This document shows, one piece after another, positions 26,353 through 35,288 of a stretch of DNA of 53,095 nucleotides. How positions within the stretch are numbered: the first letter of the stretch is position 1; each line of letters opens with the position of its first letter. This DNA comes from Kocuria tytonicola (GTDB lineage Bacteria; Actinomycetota; Actinomycetes; Actinomycetales; Micrococcaceae). The stretch is from positions 1 to 53,095 of the forward strand of contig NZ_PHOA01000004.1 of the NCBI RefSeq assembly GCF_003687455.1, in the 5' to 3' direction. The position numbers and the translations under genes were made by a program. The notes under the pieces are model-generated. The model saw only the letters and a list, made by a program, of their open reading frames with translations. It ran no database searches and was not told the origin of the DNA.

Positions 26353-28260
26353 ATGTCTGAAAACACCGCCCAGCGCGCCGATCTGCGCAACGTGGCCATC
26401 GTGGCCCACGTTGACCACGGCAAGACCACCATCGTCGATGCCATGCTCCAGCAGACGCACGCGTTCTCCAGCCACGGAGAGGTTGCGGAACGGGTCATGG
26501 ACTCGGGCGACCTGGAGCGCGAGAAGGGCATCACGATCCTCGCGAAGAACACCACGGTGTTCTACGACGGTCCCGCCGCGAACGGCGAGACCATCACCAT
26601 CAACGTGATCGACACCCCCGGCCACGCGGACTTCGGCGGCGAGGTGGAGCGTGGGCTGTCCATGGTGGACGGCGTGGTGCTGCTCGTGGACGCCTCCGAG
26701 GGCCCCCTGCCCCAGACGCGCTTCGTGCTGCGCAAGGCCCTCGAGGCCAAGCTGCCCGTGATCGTGGTCGTGAACAAGGTGGACCGCCCGGACGCGCGCA
26801 TCGAAGAGGTCGTCTCGGACACCATGGACCTGCTGCTGGGCCTGGCCTCGGACATCGCCGAGGACAACCCGGACCTGGACTTGGACGCCGTGCTGGACGT
26901 CCCCGTGGTGTACGCCTCGGGCAAGGCCGGCCGCGCCTCCACCGACCAGCCCGCCAACGGCGAGCTGCCGGACAACGAGGACCTCGAGCCGCTGTTCAAG
27001 ACCATCATCGAGCACATCCCGGCGCCGTCCTACAACCCCGAGGGCGTGCTGCAGGCCCACGTGACCAACCTGGATGCCTCCCCGTTCCTGGGCCGCCTGG
27101 CGCTGCTGCGCATCTTCAACGGCACCCTCAAGAAGGGCCAGACCGTCGCCTGGGCCCGCCAGGACGGCACCCTCAAGAGCGTGCGCATCTCCGAGCTGCT
27201 CGCCACCAGGGGCCTGGACCGCGTTCCCGCCGAGAGCGCCGGACCCGGTGAGATCGTGGCCGTCGCGGGCATCGAGGACATCACCATCGGTGAGACCCTC
27301 ACGGACCTGGAGAACCCCGCTCCGCTACCGCTGATCACCGTGGACGATCCCGCCATCTCCATGACCATCGGCATCAACACCTCCCCGCTGGCCGGGCGCG
27401 TCAAGGGCGCCAAGGTCACCGCGCGCCAGGTCAAGGACCGCCTGGACAAGGAGCTGATCGGCAACGTCTCCCTGAAGATCCTCCCCACCCAGCGTCCGGA
27501 CGCGTGGGAGGTCCAGGGCCGCGGCGAGCTCGCGCTGGCCATCCTGGTGGAGCAGATGCGCCGCGAGGGCTTCGAGCTCACCGCGGGCAAGCCCCAGGTG
27601 GTCACCAAGACCGTCGACGGCAAGGTGCACGAGCCGTTCGAACACATGACCATCGACGTCCCCGAGGAGTACCTGGGCGCCGTGACCCAGCTGATGGCCG
27701 GGCGCAAGGGCCGCATGGAGGGCATGAGCAACCACGGCACCGGCTGGGTGCGCATGGAGTTCAAGGTGCCCTCCCGCGGTCTGATCGGCTTCCGCACCAA
27801 GTTCCTCACGGACACCCGCGGCGCGGGCATCGCCTCCTCCTACGCGGACGGCTACGAGCCGTGGGCCGGGGACATCGAGTACCGCACCAACGGCTCGATG
27901 GTCGCGGACCGCGCCGGTGTGGTGACGCCGTTCGCCATGATCAACCTGCAGGAGCGCGGCTCGTTTTTCGTGGAGCCCACCTCCGAGGTGTACGAGGGCA
28001 TGATCGTGGGCGAGAACTCGCGCGCCGACGACATGGACGTGAACATCACCAAGGAGAAGAAGCTCACCAACATGCGTGCGGCCTCCTCCGAGACGTTCGA
28101 GAACCTCACCCCCCCGCGCAAGCTCACGCTCGAGGAGTGCCTGGAGTTCGCGCGCGAGGACGAGTGCGTGGAGGTCACCCCGGAGGCCATCCGCATCCGC
28201 AAGGTGGTCCTGGACGCCAACGAGCGCCTGAAGGTGGCGCGCGCACGGGCCCGCGCCTGA
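26353..28260 (+). CDS. typA: Translational GTPase TypA/BipA
   Basis: This 635-residue ribosome-associated GTPase shows G1 AHVDHGKT (18-25), switch GITILAKN, G3 [12 protein letters not shown] and G4 NKVDRPDAR. Domain II, the EF-G-like domain III/V ([20 protein letters not shown]) and the TypA-specific C-terminal domain follow. TypA assists 50S assembly and stress or cold adaptation. In this cluster it is followed within 2 bp by mshB, an arrangement common in actinobacteria. No Shine-Dalgarno stronger than GAGAGA is present. Length matches the family (~610-640). Confidence 0.96.
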   Translation: MSENTAQRADLRNVAIVAHVDHGKTTIVDAMLQQTHAFSSHGEVAERVMDSGDLEREKGITILAKNTTVFYDGPAANGETITINVIDTPGHADFGGEVERGLSMVDGVVLLVDASEGPLPQTRFVLRKALEAKLPVIVVVNKVDRPDARIEEVVSDTMDLLLGLASDIAEDNPDLDLDAVLDVPVVYASGKAGRASTDQPANGELPDNEDLEPLFKTIIEHIPAPSYNPEGVLQAHVTNLDASPFLGRLALLRIFNGTLKKGQTVAWARQDGTLKSVRISELLATRGLDRVPAESAGPGEIVAVAGIEDITIGETLTDLENPAPLPLITVDDPAISMTIGINTSPLAGRVKGAKVTARQVKDRLDKELIGNVSLKILPTQRPDAWEVQGRGELALAILVEQMRREGFELTAGKPQVVTKTVDGKVHEPFEHMTIDVPEEYLGAVTQLMAGRKGRMEGMSNHGTGWVRMEFKVPSRGLIGFRTKFLTDTRGAGIASSYADGYEPWAGDIEYRTNGSMVADRAGVVTPFAMINLQERGSFFVEPTSEVYEGMIVGENSRADDMDVNITKEKKLTNMRAASSETFENLTPPRKLTLEECLEFAREDECVEVTPEAIRIRKVVLDANERLKVARARARA

Positions 28261-28262
28261 TC

Positions 28263-29168
28263 GTGGTCGACCCGAAGTACCCGGGCGGGGGACACGCCAC
28301 CGAGGGCGCAGTGGACTCGCTGCTGCCCGAGGGTGTGGACCCCGCCCGGGCGCGTCTGCTCTTCGTGCACGCCCACCCGGACGACGAGGCGGTGAACACC
28401 GCCGCGACCATGGGCCACTACAGCGCCCTGGGGGCGGTCACGGTGCTGCTCACCATGACGCGGGGTGAGCGCGGCGAGGTCATCCCGCCGGCCCTGGCCC
28501 ACCTGGAGGTGGGGCACCCGGACTGCCCGGACACGGACGGCACCGCCCTGGGCCTCTACCGGATCGCGGAGCTCGACGCCGCCGCGGCCGCCATGGGCCT
28601 CACGGACCGGTTCTACGCGGGGGAGCCCCCCGCCCTGGACCCGGCCGTGGGCTTCGCCAACGGCGCGGGGAAGTACGTGGACTCCGGCATGAGCTGGGGG
28701 CCGGACGGCCACGCCCAACCCGCCGCGGATGTTTCGCCCGCCGCACTGACCGCGGCCGATCCCGAGGAGGCCGCCGCCCACGTGGCCGCGGCCGTCCGGG
28801 CGCTGCAGCCGCACGCGGTGGTCACCTACTCGGACGACGGCGGCTACGGCCACCCCGACCACGTGGCCACGTTCCGGGTGACCGTGCGCGCCGTGCAGCT
28901 GGCCGCGGCGGCGGGCGATGCCGAGAACGACGCCTGGTCCGTGCCCCTCACGTGGGGGATCGAGAGCGAGGTGGACCCCGCCGACCGCCGGCTGCAGGCC
29001 GCGATCCGCGGCGACCTCGCGGTGAAACGGGCCGCCATGGCCGCCCACGCCACGCAGATCGTGCTCGCGCCGGACCCGCAGGACACGGGGTACACCATGT
29101 CCAACGGCGTGCTCCAGCACATCAACACCACCGAGACGTACCGGCTGCTCGATCGGCGCACCCCGTGA
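28263..29168 (+). CDS. mshB: GlcNAc-Ins deacetylase of mycothiol biosynthesis
   Basis: This 301-residue zinc amidase removes acetyl from GlcNAc-inositol in mycothiol synthesis. The AHPDD motif (residues 37-41) supplies His38 and Asp41, and the third His lies in SDDGGYGHPDH, matching the LmbE/PIG-L fold. TMTRGERGEVIPPALAH is characteristic of MshB over other LmbE proteins. The start is uncertain: GTG 28263 lies 2 bp after the typA stop, suggesting coupled translation. The ~30 residues before RLLFVHAHPDD are longer than in homologues, so a later start is possible. The downstream gene overlaps its stop by four bases. Confidence 0.9.
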   Translation: MVDPKYPGGGHATEGAVDSLLPEGVDPARARLLFVHAHPDDEAVNTAATMGHYSALGAVTVLLTMTRGERGEVIPPALAHLEVGHPDCPDTDGTALGLYRIAELDAAAAAMGLTDRFYAGEPPALDPAVGFANGAGKYVDSGMSWGPDGHAQPAADVSPAALTAADPEEAAAHVAAAVRALQPHAVVTYSDDGGYGHPDHVATFRVTVRAVQLAAAAGDAENDAWSVPLTWGIESEVDPADRRLQAAIRGDLAVKRAAMAAHATQIVLAPDPQDTGYTMSNGVLQHINTTETYRLLDRRTP

Positions 29169-29791
29169 ACGCACCGCACTCGGACAGCGGCCGTGACGGG
29201 GACGGCGGCCAGTGCGCCGCCACCTCGCCGCGCGCACCGGGTGCCGCGCGGGGAGCGCGGGACGCCCCGACGCCTCCTGCCCGGAGAAGATCGCGTCCGC
29301 TGAACGGCACGGAGCCCGCCGCACCATGGGCGGCCCTGCCTGCGGAACCGGAGGCGGACTCCGCGGTGGGCAACCCCGAGACTCCGGGCCGCGCGGACGA
29401 ACGGCCGGGAACGGCGTCGTCGGCGGTGACCGCGGTGCCCACGGGACTCGTGGTGGGTCCCGTGGCCACCGCCATGCACGGCGGCATCTGGTACCTGGGC
29501 GGCTGGTGGTTTCCGTGGGGGCTCGTGTTCTCCGGCATGCTGCTGCTGTGCGCGGGCGTGTGGTGCGGAACCTCCACCCGGCGGGTCTGGGCCGCGGCCG
29601 TGCCCGGACTGCTCACGTACCTCGTGGCGTGGGCGGGTGCCTACCTGCGGCAGGGCTCTGCGCTGGTGGCCACCACCTGGACGGCACCCGTCGGCGTGGT
29701 GGGGATCCTGTGGTTCGTGGTGGTCTTCCTGGCCGTCATGGCCGCCGTGATTGTGACGGGACGTTGGCTCGTGCGTCGGCGCACGCGATAG
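29165..29791 (+). CDS. Small membrane protein (DUF6113-like) between mshB and fdxA
   Basis: This is a 208-residue protein. The first ~90 residues are low-complexity Ala/Pro/Arg-rich and likely disordered. The rest contains four hydrophobic helices, with WYLGGWWFPWGLVFSGMLLL in the middle. Its place between mshB and the ferredoxin gene is typical of a small actinobacterial membrane protein family (DUF6113), but the family assignment here is inferred from context. GTG 29165 overlaps the mshB stop (GTGA), so it is probably co-translated. Function is unknown. Confidence 0.65.
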   Translation: MNAPHSDSGRDGDGGQCAATSPRAPGAARGARDAPTPPARRRSRPLNGTEPAAPWAALPAEPEADSAVGNPETPGRADERPGTASSAVTAVPTGLVVGPVATAMHGGIWYLGGWWFPWGLVFSGMLLLCAGVWCGTSTRRVWAAAVPGLLTYLVAWAGAYLRQGSALVATTWTAPVGVVGILWFVVVFLAVMAAVIVTGRWLVRRRTR

Positions 29792-29808
29792 CCTCGAAGG
29801 CCCCTCGC

Positions 29809-29814
29809 TAGAAT
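29809..29814 (+). promoter_or_regulatory. Candidate -10 box of fdxA
   Basis: TAGAAT lies 39 bases before the fdxA start, just after the membrane protein gene ends. No good -35 element was found. Confidence 0.35.
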
Positions 29815-29853
29815 GTTGGACAACTTGGGAACTGAAGGGAAGGTCCGAGAAAC

Positions 29854-30177
29854 GTGACTTATGTGATCGCTCAGCCCTGCGTGGACGTCAAGGACAAGGC
29901 GTGCGTGGAGGAGTGCCCCGTGGACTGCATCTACGAGGGTGAGCGCTCCCTGTACATCCACCCGGACGAGTGCGTGGACTGCGGTGCGTGCGAGCCGGTG
30001 TGCCCCGTGGAGGCCATCTACTACGAGGACGACACCCCGGACGAGTGGGCCGACTACTACAAGGCCAACGTGGAGTTCTTCGACGACCTCGGATCCCCGG
30101 GCGGAGCCGCGAAGCTCGGCAACACCCACAAGGACCACCCGATGATCGCGGAACTGCCCCCGCAGAACCAGGACTGA
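29854..30177 (+). CDS. fdxA: Seven-iron ferredoxin (3Fe-4S/4Fe-4S)
   Basis: This 107-residue electron carrier has the cysteines of the Azotobacter-type 7Fe ferredoxin shifted by one. C9, C17 and C50 ligate the 3Fe-4S cluster; C21, C40, C43 and C46 ligate the 4Fe-4S cluster; C25 is the free equivalent of Cys24. The C-terminal half (DEWADYYKANVEFFDDLG) is the helical extension common in actinobacterial FdxA. The start is GTG 29854. It is followed at once by dapC (4 bp gap), so the two are probably co-transcribed. Confidence 0.96.
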   Translation: MTYVIAQPCVDVKDKACVEECPVDCIYEGERSLYIHPDECVDCGACEPVCPVEAIYYEDDTPDEWADYYKANVEFFDDLGSPGGAAKLGNTHKDHPMIAELPPQNQD

Positions 30178-30181
30178 TCCG

Positions 30182-31327
30182 GTGAGCGAGCGCGGGGGCT
30201 TCGGCCTGGACCTGCCGGACTACCCGTGGAACTCCCTGGCCCCGTACCGGGCGCAGGCGGGGGAGCACGCGGACGGCGTGGTGGACCTGTCCATCGGCAC
30301 GCCCGTGGATCCCACGCCGCTCGTGGTGCAGGACGCCCTGGCCGCGGCGGCGGACGCGCCCGGCTACCCCACCACGCACGGCACGCCCGCTCTGCGCGAG
30401 GCGGTGGCGGCGTGGTATGCCGAGCGCCGCGGGGTGCCGGGCCTGGACCCCGAGGCCGTGATGCCCACCGTGGGCTCCAAGGAGCTCGTGGCCTGGCTCC
30501 CGCTGCTGCTGGGTCTGGGCCCTGGTGACGTGGTGGTGCGCCCCGTGGTGGCCTACCCCACCTACGACATCGGTGCGCGTCTCGCGGGTGCGGAGTCCGT
30601 GGCCGCCGACTCACTGGACGAGCTGGAGCCCGCGGTGCGCGAACGGGCGCGCATGGTCTGGGTCAACTCCCCGGGCAACCCCACCGGCATCGTGCGGGAC
30701 GTGGCGTCCCTGCGCCGGCTCGTGGACCAGGCCCGCGCCCAGGGCGCCGTGGTGGTCTCGGACGAGTGCTACGCGGAGCTCGGCTGGGGCCGCTGGGACG
30801 TCTCCGAGGGCGGGGAGCCCGTGCCGTCCGTGCTGGACCCCCGGGTGAGCGGCGGGGACATGTCGCTGCTGCTCAGCGCGTACTCGCTGTCCAAGCAGTC
30901 GAACCTCGCGGGCTACCGGGCAGCGTTCCTCGCCGGTGACCCGGTGCTGATGGCATCCCTGGTGAACTCCCGCAAGCACGCGGGCATGATCGTGGCGTAC
31001 CCGGTGCAGGAGGCCATGCGCGTGGCCCTGGGGGACCACGCCCACGTGGCGGCGCAGAAGGCGCTCTACCGGCAGCGCCGCGCGGCGCTGAAACCCGCGG
31101 TGGAGGCCTTCGGGTTCACCGTGGAGCACTCCGAAGCCGGACTCTACCTGTGGGCCACAGCGGGGGAGGACACCTGGACCTCCGTGCAGCGCTTCGCCCG
31201 GTTGGGGATCGTGGTGGGTCCCGGCACGTTCTACGGGGACGCGGGCCACGGCTACGTGCGGCTCTCCCTGACCGCCACGGACGAGCGCGTCGCGGCCGCC
31301 GTGCAGCGTCTCCGACAGGCGCTGTGA
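30182..31327 (+). CDS. dapC: N-succinyldiaminopimelate aminotransferase
   Basis: This 381-residue fold-type I PLP enzyme transaminates N-succinyl-2-amino-6-ketopimelate with glutamate, the step before DapE in lysine/diaminopimelate synthesis. The PLP lysine is K238 in SLSKQSN. VDLSIGTPVDPTP at the N terminus and WVNSPGNPTGIVRDV are typical. The assignment to DapC rather than another class I aminotransferase rests on the actinobacterial context: fdxA-dapC adjacency with dapD and dapE nearby. GTG 30182 is 4 bp after the fdxA stop and lacks a strong Shine-Dalgarno. A trailing 174-bp region holds the gltA promoter. Confidence 0.9.
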   Translation: MSERGGFGLDLPDYPWNSLAPYRAQAGEHADGVVDLSIGTPVDPTPLVVQDALAAAADAPGYPTTHGTPALREAVAAWYAERRGVPGLDPEAVMPTVGSKELVAWLPLLLGLGPGDVVVRPVVAYPTYDIGARLAGAESVAADSLDELEPAVRERARMVWVNSPGNPTGIVRDVASLRRLVDQARAQGAVVVSDECYAELGWGRWDVSEGGEPVPSVLDPRVSGGDMSLLLSAYSLSKQSNLAGYRAAFLAGDPVLMASLVNSRKHAGMIVAYPVQEAMRVALGDHAHVAAQKALYRQRRAALKPAVEAFGFTVEHSEAGLYLWATAGEDTWTSVQRFARLGIVVGPGTFYGDAGHGYVRLSLTATDERVAAAVQRLRQAL

Positions 31328-31360
31328 GACCGCCCCGCGCGCGGCGGCAAGTGGAATACC

Positions 31361-31381
31361 GCTCGCACTAGCGAGTAGGTT
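31361..31381 (+). promoter_or_regulatory. Candidate gltA promoter with overlapping dyad
   Basis: CTCGC-ACTA-GCGAG (31362-31375) is a perfect 5-bp dyad directly in front of a possible -10, TAGGTT (31376-31381), about 120 bp before the gltA ATG. The dyad may be an operator. The leader that would follow has no obvious riboswitch or small open frame. Confidence 0.35.
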
Positions 31382-31501
31382 GGACCACGATCACACCGTG
31401 TTCCCACCGGACGCGCACGCCCTTGCGCTGCCACGACGCCGTGACGGCCCGCAGCGCGCACCGACACCTGGAACACCCGAGCAAACCGTGAAGGACTCAC
31501 C

Positions 31502-32803
31502 ATGGCAGAGGCCAAGAAGAACACCGGCAAGGTGGAACTGAACTACGAGAAGGGCAAGTCCCTCGAGCTTCCCATGCTGGAGGTCACCGAGGGCAACAAG
31601 GGCTACGGCGTGGGCTCCCTGCTCAAGGAGACCGGCAACGTCAGCTTCGACCCCGGGTTCGTGAACACCGCCAACACGCGGTCCTCGGTCACCTACATCG
31701 ACGGCGCCCAGGGCATCCTGCGCTACCGCGGCTATCCCATCGAGGAGCTCGCGGAGCACTCCAACTTCCTGGAGACCGCCTACCTGCTGATCTACGGCGA
31801 GCTGCCCACGCGCGAGCAGTACGAGGACTTCCAGCACCGGATCACCACGCACACCATGGTGCACGAGGACATCAAGATGTTCTTCAACGGGTTCCCCCGT
31901 TCCGCGCACCCCATGCCCGTGCTGTCCTCCGCGGTCTCGGCGCTGTCCACCTTCTACTCGGACTCCCTGGACCCCTTCAACAAGGAGCACGTGGAGATCT
32001 CCACCATCCGCCTGCTCGCCAAGGTCCCCACCCTGGCCGCGTACGCGTACAAGAAGTCCGTGGGCGAGCCGCAGCTCTACCCCCACAACAACCTCAACTA
32101 CGCGGAGAACTTCCTGCGCATGTGCTTCGGCGTGCCCGCCGAGGAGTACGAGGTGGACCCGGTGGTCGCCAAGACCCTGGACATCCTGTTCATGCTGCAC
32201 GCGGACCACGAGCAGAACTGCTCCACCTCCACCGTGCGTCTGGTGGGCTCTTCGCACGCGAACATGTTCGCGTCCGTGTCCGCCGGCATCAACGCCCTCT
32301 ACGGTCCGCTGCACGGCGGCGCCAACGAGGCCGTCCTCGCCATGCTGGACCAGATCCAGAACCGCGGGCTCTCCGCGGACGAGTTCATGGAGAAGGTCAA
32401 GAACAAGGAGGACGGAGTCCGCCTCATGGGCTTCGGGCACCGCGTCTACAAGAACTACGATCCCCGTGCGCGCATCATCAAGGGCTACGCGCACGACGTC
32501 CTGGCCAAGATGGGCGGCAACAACGAGCTGCTGGACCTGGCCATCGGGCTGGAGGAGAAAGCGCTCGCGGACGACTACTTCGTGGAGCGCAAGCTGTACC
32601 CGAACGTGGACTTCTACACCGGTTTGATCTACAAGGCCATGGGCTTCCCGGAGAAGATGTTCACCGTCCTCTTCGCGATCGGGCGCCTGCCGGGCTGGAT
32701 CGCCCAGTGGCGCGAGATGATCGAGGACCCCGAGACCAAGATCGGCCGTCCCCGCCAGCTCTACGTGGGCGAGGGCGAGCGCCACTACCCCACGGCCAGC
32801 TGA
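31502..32803 (+). CDS. gltA: Citrate synthase
   Basis: This 433-residue type II citrate synthase condenses acetyl-CoA and oxaloacetate. The catalytic residues can be placed at H271 (GPLHGGANEAV), H313 (MGFGHRVYKNYDPRA) and D370 (NVDFYTGLIY). The N-terminal domain has LPMLEVTEGNKGYGVGSLL and the YRGYPIEELAEHS stretch of hexameric types. ATG 31502 lacks a strong Shine-Dalgarno (AAGGACTCACC). It is monocistronic with a promoter about 120 bp upstream and a perfect 17-bp hairpin after the stop. Confidence 0.96.
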   Translation: MAEAKKNTGKVELNYEKGKSLELPMLEVTEGNKGYGVGSLLKETGNVSFDPGFVNTANTRSSVTYIDGAQGILRYRGYPIEELAEHSNFLETAYLLIYGELPTREQYEDFQHRITTHTMVHEDIKMFFNGFPRSAHPMPVLSSAVSALSTFYSDSLDPFNKEHVEISTIRLLAKVPTLAAYAYKKSVGEPQLYPHNNLNYAENFLRMCFGVPAEEYEVDPVVAKTLDILFMLHADHEQNCSTSTVRLVGSSHANMFASVSAGINALYGPLHGGANEAVLAMLDQIQNRGLSADEFMEKVKNKEDGVRLMGFGHRVYKNYDPRARIIKGYAHDVLAKMGGNNELLDLAIGLEEKALADDYFVERKLYPNVDFYTGLIYKAMGFPEKMFTVLFAIGRLPGWIAQWREMIEDPETKIGRPRQLYVGEGERHYPTAS

Positions 32804-32824
32804 CCCCACCGGTCTCCCGGTACG

Positions 32825-32863
32825 ACGCCGCCCCGGTCACCTTCTCGGTGACCGGGGCGGCGT
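32825..32863. terminator. Terminator between gltA and galE
   Basis: Arms 32825-32841 and 32847-32863 are perfectly complementary over 17 bp with a 5-nt loop (TTCTC). It lies between convergent genes 22 bp after the gltA stop. Confidence 0.85.
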
Positions 32864-32990
32864 TCCCGTGTGACGCGGCGTTCGGCCGTGCACAGCAGGA
32901 GGCGCGCCGAGCAGCCCGTGCGCACCGTGGCGCCGCGCCCCGGAATCTGACCGCACCCGGCGGCGTCGGCCCGGGGCACGGGGGAGGGGC

Positions 32991-34007
32991 TCAGCCCTCG
33001 TAGCCGTTGGGGTTGTTCTTCTGCCAGTTCCAGTGGTCGCGGCACATGGTGTCGATGTCCCGGTCCGCGGACCAGCCCAGCTCCGCGAGGGCGGCGGAGG
33101 GATCGGCGTAGGACACGGCGGCGTCGCCCGCGCGGCGGGGGGCGATCTCGTACGGGATCTCCCGGCCCGAGGCCTTCTCGAACGCCTCGCGAACCTCCAG
33201 GACGGAGTAGCCGCGCCCGGTGCCCAGGTTCCACACGTGCAGCCCGGGGTCCGCGGTGATCCGGTCCAGGGCCTTGAGGTGGCCGTCCGCGAGGTCCACC
33301 ACGTGGATGTAGTCCCGCACGCCGGTGCCGTCCGGGGTGGGGTAGTCCCCGCCGAAGACCATGAGCTTATCGCGCCGCCCCACGGCCACCTGCGCGACGA
33401 AGGGCATCAGGTTGTTGGGGATGCCCGAGGGGTCCTCACCGATGCGCCCGGACTCGTGCGCGCCCACGGGGTTGAAGTAGCGCAGCAGCGCGATGGACCA
33501 CCGCTCGTCCGAGGCGGCCAGGTCCGTGAGCATGTCCTCGATGTGCTCCTTGGTGCGCCCGTAGGGGTTCTGGGCGTCCATGGCGAGCTTCTCGGTGAGC
33601 GGCATCGTCTCCGGTGCGCCGTAGACCGTGGCGGAGGACGAGAACACGATGGACCGGCAGCCGTTCTCCTCCATGGCCCACAGCAGGTTCACGGTGCCGC
33701 TCACGTTGTTCGTGTAGTACCACAGCGGCTTCTCCGCGGACTCGCCCACGGCCTTGAGACCGGCGAAGTGGATCACGGCGTCCGGGTGGTGGTCGCGGAA
33801 CACGGTGCCCAGACCCGGGCGGTCCAGCAGGTCCACCTGCTCGAACGCGGCAACGTCGCGGCCCGCGAGCTCCGCGACCCGTTCCAGGGACGTGCGGGAG
33901 GAGTTGGAGAGGTTGTCCAGCACCACCACGTCGTGGCCCGCCTCCAGCAGTGCGAGGACGGTGTGCGAGCCGATGTAGCCGGTTCCCCCGGTGACAAGAA
34001 TCTTCAT
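32991..34007 (-). CDS. galE: UDP-glucose 4-epimerase
   Basis: This 338-residue extended short-chain dehydrogenase interconverts UDP-glucose and UDP-galactose. The NAD motif TGGTGYIGSH (6-15), Ser124 in FSSSATVYG, and the catalytic Tyr149/Lys153 (NPYGRTK) are all present, as is the C-terminal GRGYSVLEV. UDP-galactose feeds cell-wall or capsule polysaccharides or galactose use, and no other gal gene is adjacent. ATG 34007 is preferred over GTG 34016 because MKILVTGG is the family start and AGGGTGGA lies upstream. The dapD terminator lies between dapD and galE; both are read on the minus strand. Confidence 0.95.
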   Translation of the reverse strand: MKILVTGGTGYIGSHTVLALLEAGHDVVVLDNLSNSSRTSLERVAELAGRDVAAFEQVDLLDRPGLGTVFRDHHPDAVIHFAGLKAVGESAEKPLWYYTNNVSGTVNLLWAMEENGCRSIVFSSSATVYGAPETMPLTEKLAMDAQNPYGRTKEHIEDMLTDLAASDERWSIALLRYFNPVGAHESGRIGEDPSGIPNNLMPFVAQVAVGRRDKLMVFGGDYPTPDGTGVRDYIHVVDLADGHLKALDRITADPGLHVWNLGTGRGYSVLEVREAFEKASGREIPYEIAPRRAGDAAVSYADPSAALAELGWSADRDIDTMCRDHWNWQKNNPNGYEG

Positions 34008-34115
34008 GGGGTCCACCCTATCCAGCGCGCCCGGGAATCCTCTGCGCGCCGGGGCCGGCCCGTCGCCCCTTTCCCCGGCAGCCGCACGCCGCGAAGGCGT
34101 GCGGTGCCGGAACGT

Positions 34116-34149
34116 GTGTGGCCGGTCCCGTTGCCAGGACCGGCCACAC
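34116..34149 (-). terminator. dapD terminator hairpin
   Basis: Arms 34116-34128 and 34137-34149 form a 13-bp perfect stem with an 8-nt loop, 28 bases after the dapD stop on the minus strand. A further 8-bp hairpin (34083-34103) follows. Confidence 0.7.
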
Positions 34150-34176
34150 GCTCCCGGCGCGACGACGCCGCCGCGC

Positions 34177-35148
34177 TCAGTTCGCGTGCAGCACTGAGTT
34201 CAGCTCCACGGAGCCGCCGCTGCGGGGCAGGGCCTCCACGGCGCCGTTCACCGAGTTGCGGCGGAACAGCAGGTTGGAGACGCCCGAGAGCTCGGAGGCC
34301 TTGAGCACGCGGGGCTCGGCGGCGGCGTCGAGCAGGGACACGCGGGTGCCCGCGGTGACGTAGAGCCCGGCCTCCACCACGCAGTCGTCGCCGAGCGAGA
34401 TGCCCACGCCCGCGTTCGCGCCCAGGAGGCAGCGCTCGCCCAGGGTGATCCGCTGCTTGCCGCCACCGGAGAGGGTGCCCATGATGGACGCGCCGCCGCC
34501 CACGTCCGTGTGGTCGTGGACCACCACGCCCGCGGAGATGCGGCCCTCCACCATGGCCGCGCCGAGCGTGCCCGCGTTGAAGTTCACGAAGCCCTCGTGC
34601 ATCACGGTGGTGCCCTCGCCGAGGTGCGCGCCCAGGCGCACGCGGTCCGCGTCACCGATGCGCACACCGGAGGGGACCACGTAGTCCACCATGCGGGGGA
34701 ACTTGTCCACGGCGAAGACCGTGACGGGCCCGCCCGCACGCAGGGCGAGCAGGGAGCGGGTGAGCTCTTCGGCCAGGACCGGCCCGCGGCTCGTCCACGC
34801 CACGTTGGCGAGCAGACCGAAGATGCCGTCCAGGTTGATCGTGTTCGGCTGGACGAGCCGGTGGGAGAGCAGGTGCAGCCGGAGGTAGGCGTCCGCGGTG
34901 TCCTGCGGGGCCGCGTCCAGGTCGACCACCGTGGTCACGATCCCGGAGCGCACGTTGCGGTCGGGGTCCGTGGTCGCGGCCACCCGCAGGTCCGCCTCGT
35001 AGCTGGAGTCGGGGTTCGCGCTGAGGGCGGGGGCGGGGTAGAAGACGTCCAGGACGGTGCCCGCGCGCTCGCCGGCATCCACGACGGTGGCCAGGCCCAC
35101 GCCGGATGCGGTGCGGGAATTGACGGTGCTCTCGCTCGTTGAAGTCAT
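34177..35148 (-). CDS. dapD: Tetrahydrodipicolinate N-succinyltransferase, actinobacterial type
   Basis: This 323-residue acyltransferase moves succinyl from succinyl-CoA to tetrahydrodipicolinate, the first committed step of the succinylase branch. A left-handed beta-helix of hexapeptide repeats spans about residues 165-290: [64 protein letters not shown]. The N-terminal domain matches the M. tuberculosis-type DapD, longer than the E. coli enzyme. The start at 35148 fits MTSTSEST. It lies divergent from dapE with about 140 bp between them. Confidence 0.95.
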   Translation of the reverse strand: MTSTSESTVNSRTASGVGLATVVDAGERAGTVLDVFYPAPALSANPDSSYEADLRVAATTDPDRNVRSGIVTTVVDLDAAPQDTADAYLRLHLLSHRLVQPNTINLDGIFGLLANVAWTSRGPVLAEELTRSLLALRAGGPVTVFAVDKFPRMVDYVVPSGVRIGDADRVRLGAHLGEGTTVMHEGFVNFNAGTLGAAMVEGRISAGVVVHDHTDVGGGASIMGTLSGGGKQRITLGERCLLGANAGVGISLGDDCVVEAGLYVTAGTRVSLLDAAAEPRVLKASELSGVSNLLFRRNSVNGAVEALPRSGGSVELNSVLHAN

Positions 35149-35275
35149 GGCCCCATCCTAAGTGTCGTGCCGTGTCCACCGGTGGCGCGCGGGCCGCGTC
35201 TCACCAGGTGGGCCAGGTCTGCTGGACCCGCCCGTGCGGCACCTGCCGTTCCCAGGCACGAGGGGACCCGGTGAC

Positions 35276-35281
35276 TATGCT
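35276..35281 (+). promoter_or_regulatory. Candidate -10 box for leaderless transcription of dapE
   Basis: TATGCT is followed by seven bases and ATG 35289, with no Shine-Dalgarno in between. An alternative ATG (35277) overlaps this hexamer. Confidence 0.4.
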
Positions 35282-35288
35282 GGCCGCC

